Shown here piece by piece: positions 59,255-64,000 of a DNA stretch of 64,000 nt (position 1 is its first letter; every line of letters starts with the position of its first letter). The stretch is from NCBI GenBank assembly GCA_002914845.1, contig JXTC01000075.1:990748-1054747 (forward strand), read 5' to 3'. The DNA comes from Trema orientale. Lineage: Eukaryota; Streptophyta; Magnoliopsida; Rosales; Cannabaceae. The translations under genes and the position numbers were made by a program. The notes beneath the pieces are model-generated. The model saw only the letters and a program-made list of their open reading frames with translations, was not told where the DNA came from and did not search any database.

Positions 59255-60522
59255 TCAACGGAAGTGGTAAGAAAAGCCTCCATAGCCTTCTCTCCCCAAG
59301 TTCTCAATGTTCTCATCAATTTCTTGCTCTACATTTACTGCATTATTTCTAACCTGAGTCATAAGAATTCACAAGAATTAATTGTTTTTTTTCTGGCAAA
59401 CTTAATATAAAAATTACAAAGCATAATATATAGAAAGGAGTACCTGTAATTTGTTAATAGCATTCGGATTTGGTGAATTTGAATCATAGTACATACTTGC
59501 AGCTGAAAGCTTCATAGATAGAAACTATTGAAAAATGGACAAGAAATCGCTTTAGCATTTTTGTAATTGAGTTATTATGAGAAGAAGAAGAAGAAGAAGA
59601 AGAAGAAGAAGAAGAAGAAGAAGAAGAAGAAGACTCCATTGTGATTATAACTTAAGTCACCTCAATTTGATTTTGCAGAGAGTGGACATAACTGATGACC
59701 ACATCCAACATTACTGCCATTCCCATAGTCTGCTATGGACCATCCAAAACGAAAAGAAATAGTACAAATTAGTGATTTTTCTTGCATTGGCAATGAATAT
59801 TAGTTAAAACTAGTAAATAAACAAATAAATACAAGAGGTTGATTAATTCTTACCTTGTAACATCCCGGAACCAGAGTTTGTAGGCATTTCAACCTCTCGT
59901 TTATTTTCTCTCTTCTTACCTAGTTTTAAGCAATATGAATGAATTGAAATATGTACATTCAAACTATTTAATTTCAAAAAAATAAAAATAAAAAATGGAA
60001 GAAGAAGAAGAAGAAGAAAATAATATTTACGGATGAATTAACGTATATATGTGTGTGTGTGTATATATATATATATACCCTTTCAGCCAAACTGTGGCTA
60101 TCAGTAGCTTGGCCTCTCTTTGCTCTTACGTGAATAACTTCTTCTGCTGCATCTTTGGATTGGTTTCTCTTTCTCTTTCTTCTTCCTGTTCCCTGCTAAT
60201 GAGTATCAACATCCAAAAAAAAAAAAAAAAGGTAATGAAAAGACAAAATTAAAAAGGAAGGAAAAAACTTGAACAGAAAGCAAGTTAAGAGATACCCCAC
60301 ATCAACAGAAGGATCAATCTAGAGAACTAAACAACTATATTATCATATCATTTATTTTTAATTTAATGATTCCTTGAAAACTGATTGAGAATATAGAAAG
60401 AAGAATGATAAACATTTTCGATGCAGACAAAGATAACTCAATACCTTTTCTGTCTTGGAAGTGTTTGGATCATCGAACTGGAAACAGCTCCGAATGTTAA
60501 TATTATTGGTCATGAAGTTCAT
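59255..60522 (-). CDS. Small bHLH transcription factor, BEE/HBI1/CIB-type (six exons)
   Basis: Nuclear DNA-binding regulator of the plant bHLH group that includes BEE1-3, HBI1 and CIB1. Exons in transcript order: 60522-60445, 60192-60079, 59919-59854, 59729-59661, 59524-59444, 59353-59255; each exon is a whole number of codons and introns are GT-AG; 168 aa. An in-frame stop lies upstream of the start ATG. A basic nuclear-localisation run is at 30-35 (RRKRKR); the basic region RAKRGQATDSHSLAERVRRE carries His59-Glu63-Arg67, the triad for E/G-box binding; then helix 1, LVPGCYK, helix 2 and EFLSMKLSAAS. In helix 2 the usual TGKA is TMGMA and the usual DEII is DVVI. The protein is much shorter than typical family members (about 250-350 aa) because the N-terminal region is only 48 residues. 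Intron 4 holds a GAA microsatellite. Confidence 0.88.
59579..59632. repeat. GAA microsatellite in bHLH intron 4
   Basis: About 18 gaa/aag units. It lies wholly between exons 4 and 5, so it does not alter the protein. Confidence 0.95.
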
Positions 60523-60588
60523 GGGAGAGATGAGTCTCTGTGGTTGACGAGATTTTCAATGCACCTAAAGTTGTCTATGAGCTCCGCA

Positions 60589-60598
60589 TATATATACA
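60589..60598 (-). promoter_or_regulatory. TATA-like box of the bHLH gene
   Basis: tatatatat on the minus strand about 70 bases before the start ATG, at a fitting distance for a short leader. It is an AT-rich match without other support. Confidence 0.35.
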
Positions 60599-60609
60599 TA
60601 GAGTATTAT

Positions 60610-62200
60610 CACTACAATGGCAACTATGGAGTCGTGAAATTTTAAGAATCAATAAAGTTTTCACTATTTAACTGAAATATATAATTTGAATGGTCAAAAC
60701 TAAGATTTTAATCAAGTTTGACTAATGGATTGGATGGTGACTAATGGATTAAATGTTGGTGAAATTGTTTTGAATTCGAGATGGTCTCACTATAAAATTG
60801 ACATAAATGAGAAAATATAGTGTACTTTTTCATATGTGAATCCAAATCTAAGAAATTTAAGTCTTGTTAGGTCTTTTAACCAATTAGTAAAGTAAACTCT
60901 TTATTAGAGTAGTAATCAACATACTTTAACAGCAGTGTTAAGGTGCACGTGTGGTGTTTAGTATTATAAATTTATAATTGATAGATGTGTAAGACTCACA
61001 TTTCAATATTTCTATAAATATGTGGTGATAAACACTATAATTGACTTTCAGTACTTTTCAGTATTTATATTTTTTTCATCATGGTTAGCTACCAGGTATA
61101 TGAAGACAATAATTCTTGGAAAATATATATATACACATATATACATATGACATCAATTATAGATCTTGATTGATGATAGGTGAATTATCAACTTTCGTTG
61201 GCCAATGGGTTTTAGACGATAATTTATTGCTTTTTGACTATATCCTATTGTGTAACTGCACATAGTTTGGCCAAAAACAAGTAGAATACCTAAACTACCA
61301 GACACCAGTAGTCCTGACTGGTAATCCCATTTATTTTTTCTAAACCAAAAATAATAATAAATAAAACGAAAATACAACTATTGACAGATAACTCGCTAGG
61401 TCTTCTCCAACTCCAGACCAAAACATGTCATGTTATATTTAAAACACACGTACAATTTAAGACCGGTGCTTGAATATGGTTTTCCTTGGCATTGCCTCAT
61501 AATACTCTTTTATTCCAGAGATTTCATAAGCTGTATTTTCCGGAAAAATACTACAAAACATTGCTGGTGTTAAAAAATATATTACAAGAACAATGCTATA
61601 TATAAAGTACTAGTGGTGCCTAACACTACAATAACGTGTTAGTCTGTCACTAAGTAGTTCTAATTAATAAACTGAATCTCACACAGGTCCTACCTAGAAT
61701 CTAATTATAATTAGTCATTTATAAATTGAGATATATTATGCGATGCTGGACACCATATGGTATTCCATAACATTATTCCATATAATGTTCCATAGCATTA
61801 TTCATATTATATATTACAAAGATGCTACTACATGACAATCTGATACTTATTAATTAGTTCCATACATAGTTTTACATGTGGCAACACGCCATGCATGCGT
61901 GTGCGCTCTCGCTACCAATAGTGCCGAACAGCATTACTACTCTTTGCTTATACCTTTCAACTTTGTCAAACCAATAATCTAATTGAAAGGGGTGAAGGTT
62001 AAAAGATAACTTTAACTGTGAGCGTGAAACTATTCTTAAAATAGTTAATTAATTACCTCAGCTTTCTAAGTCTGGAATTTTCGTTTCCACGTATGCATCA
62101 TCGAATTTTATTGTCAATCTTATTTTATTTTTATTATTTTTTAAAAAATATACCCAACAGTTGACAAAATAAACTCGATCTTATTCTCTACCAATAAATA
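60610..62200. other. Upstream spacer of the bHLH gene
   Basis: AT-rich noncoding DNA. Around 61740-61810 the words catatggtattccataaca and ccatataatgttccatagca form short tandem repeats. No gene is recognised. Confidence 0.35.
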
Positions 62201-62204
62201 TAAT

Positions 62205-62410
62205 AAAAGAAAAATGTTAAATCCGTTCTCTTTTCCACTCTCTTTTTCATTCTTTTATTTTATTATTTGATATGCAGACGTTATTATACGAGATGTTTGA
62301 GTGAAATTCACATATCAAATTGTCTCTCTATCAATAACAGGAGAGAAATGCTAAATTCATTCTCTTTTTTATTATCTTAATCTTATTACTTGATATGTAG
62401 ATTCTAATAT
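62205..62410. repeat. Diverged direct repeat, about 130 bp period
   Basis: The segment from aaatgttaaatccgttctct through attatttgatatgcagac (about 62211-62280) recurs as aaatgctaaattcattctct through attacttgatatgtagat (about 62347-62402). Diverged, noncoding. Confidence 0.6.
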
Positions 62411-62747
62411 AAATTGAGTCCAATATGATATGATAAGATCTAAAAAACGGTCCTAATACTTCTCATAATGAAAAGTGATATAACAGTGCATATCCATTCC
62501 CTGTTATGCACTGTGAATTGGATTTTAATGTAATGAAGCTTTGGATAGTAAGTTGGGATACCACTATTGAGCTTTTTATTGAGTGAAGTGGTAAGTACGC
62601 TTGTTTTCTATAATTATCGGTTCAAGTCTGTTGCACCATATAAAATTCATATACCATATGAGTAGAGATATAAACGGGTGGGACAGTGCTGGGAATGCCT
62701 CTCCACCCCAAATTCTTCCCACGTGGCCCAATCCTCATGTAAACAAA

Positions 62748-63902
62748 AGTGGGGGCGGTGGGAAGGGGTCAGATCCTCTGTCAAACACTGCCTGCCTTAT
62801 TTCCTGTCTAGCGAATAATAAAGTGACACGTCATTAAAATCATGTGCTCCTTTAACCCAATTCTAACGGAAGAAAGCCTCCATTACCGTGCCTTGAATGC
62901 TTTGAAAAAAAAAGAAACAAAAACAAAAAGTAAAAAATGCAAAACAGCCCAAATCTCTTGGACCACTCCTACTATTCTCGTCTTCCTCCTCTGTTTAATG
63001 TAGCTTTTCTGTTTTTTGAGCCGCCGTCATCATCATCATAATCATCTTCTTCTTCTTCTTCTTCTTCTTCTGCTTGCTTCTAAGAAATCTTCATCTGCTT
63101 CCGAATTTCATTCAGTGCTAATTAGTCCCTTTAAATTCATTTCAGTATGTTCATCAGCTTGAGTTTTTTTTTGGGGGGTTTACAGATGGATTGGTTCAAA
63201 GAGATTTCATGGAGTTTTGTAGAAAAAGCTTCCTAAACTCGCAAGAAAGTGCTTGGGATTGAGGCAACCCGACGTTATATTGGGAAAATAAATACGGTTC
63301 TTAAATTGTCTTGCTCAAATCCAAGTTCTTTCTTTATTCACAATTGTTCTTCTAAGAAAAAAATAAAAATGAAAATAGACCTGTATTTTTCTACATGAAT
63401 ATGAGATGGGGATTTATACATAAACACAAATATAATATAATATATATATATACACACATATATGAATGCTTCCTCTCTTCTATATAAATTCTAATTTCAC
63501 TATTTCATTTGATTTTCTTAAAGGCCAGGACGACTTCGAACTTGATAGGTGCAAGGAGAAAAAAAAAATGCATGAATTAGGCTTTTTTTCCTCTAATATT
63601 CCTGTATTTTCTTTTTTAAAAAATGAAAATAAAAAGCCATTTATCATGTAGCTTTGGGATTGGGACCGGAACAGTGCCGGCAAAGCAGTTGTGAGTGTGT
63701 GTGTGTGTGAGGGCTCTACGATTTTATTTCTATTTTTTTTTAAACCGTTCCGTGGTTAACGGAGCTTCTTCCGTTAAAAGACTGGGTTGAGGACTTAGAG
63801 GGAGCACGTGTATTTAATTATGTGTCACACTATTATTTGCTAGACAGGGAGTGAGACAGGTGACTTAGACAGAGGATTCGGGTCTCGGAGGAATCCCTGG
63901 CA
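62748..63902. mobile_element. Long-TIR element, MULE-type, possible Pack-MULE
   Basis: A 1.15-kb element whose ends carry inverted repeats of about 130-150 bp. The left arm holds gatcctctgtc, cctgtctagcgaataata, gtgctcc and taacggaagaa. The right arm, reverse-complemented, has gaatcctctgtc, cctgtctagcaaataata, gtgctcc and taacggaagaa in the same order. 9-bp flanks gtaaacaaa / gtaaaccca (62739-62747, 63903-63911) agree at seven of nine positions. The interior (62910-63730) lacks a transposase but contains a CTT repeat and exon-like sequence. Confidence 0.65.
63185..63310 (+). other. Exon-like segment inside the long-TIR element
   Basis: After a splice-acceptor-like tttacag at 63180-63186 the plus strand reads MDWFKEISWSFVEKAS, a stop, then in the same frame TRKKVLGIEATRRYIGKINT. 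It has the codon look of a host gene start (preceded by a UTR-like CTT-rich leader at 63020-63080), but I do not recognise the protein. It could be a captured and decayed gene fragment. Confidence 0.3.
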
Positions 63903-63911
63903 GTAAACCCA

Positions 63912-64000
63912 CCAGACAGTAAAAATAAAGAAAAGTTAAAAAGAAAAAAATTCACATATAAATTCTGAACTAATAGCGTTATAAAATCCAAATAAATACC
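63912..64000. other. Right edge of window
   Basis: AT-rich sequence without visible features. Confidence 0.4.

Noticed and set aside
59577-59762. Arginine-run open frame
   Set aside because: It is the GAA microsatellite of bHLH intron 4 read on the wrong strand.
62723-62728. cacgtg in cccacgtggccc
   Set aside because: A G-box-like word, but no gene start lies close by, so a regulatory role cannot be supported.
1-64000. tRNA, rRNA or other structured RNA genes
   Set aside because: No cloverleaf-like or rRNA core sequence was spotted by eye. Primer-site words resembling initiator tRNA-Met belong to retroelements. A covariance-model scan was not possible.

Overview
This window looks like a repeat-rich nuclear segment of a eudicot plant. 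It is AT-rich, its genes have many GT-AG introns, and it carries every common plant transposon class: Ty1/copia, Ty3/gypsy, TRIM, CACTA, hAT, MULE-type elements and MITEs. All protein calls come from reading translated exons by eye; no database search was run. The species cannot be named from the sequence.

Five host genes look intact. On the plus strand, 21950-25390 is a nine-exon S1/P1-type nuclease of the ENDO2 kind (283 aa). On the minus strand are two four-exon universal-stress-protein genes (27185-29116, 173 aa; 36736-39150, 162 aa), a five-exon plastid acyl-ACP thioesterase of the ALT family (40276-42799, 209 aa) and a six-exon small bHLH factor of the BEE/HBI1/CIB group (59255-60522, 168 aa). 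A relic last exon of a third USP copy lies at 25988-26071. From memory, the nuclease, USP and ALT genes are also neighbours in Arabidopsis around At1g68260-At1g68300, so this is probably an ancient gene block swollen by transposons.

Layout. 1-15 kb: LTR remnants, MITEs, a 1.3-kb inverted repeat, and a solo SIRE-type copia LTR (target duplication acatt) broken open by a second, truncated element of the same family. 15.0-19.8 kb: a CACTA element with a 3-bp target duplication, subterminal repeats and a decayed TNPA-like (Transposase_24) gene but no visible TNP2. 20-30 kb: ENDO2, the USP relic and the first USP gene, with MITEs in introns and spacers. 30.8-36.1 kb: a nearly full-length chromovirus-type gypsy fossil between the two USP genes. 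36-43 kb: second USP gene and ALT. 43-57 kb: a transposon graveyard with a copia-like LTR, a minus-strand gypsy body, an LTR bracketed by two opposed primer-binding sites, a hAT transposase relic and a copia 3' end. After a 131-bp assembly gap (56977-57107) come a TRIM fossil (~58.4-58.8 kb), the bHLH gene, and a 1.15-kb long-TIR element (62748-63902) that may be a Pack-MULE.

The host genes do not form one pathway: a secreted or vacuolar nuclease, soluble nucleotide-binding-fold stress proteins, a plastid lipid enzyme and a nuclear transcription factor. No operon-like or defence system is present. The unusual material is mostly structural: nested LTRs, opposed primer sites, palindromic MITEs and possible gene capture.
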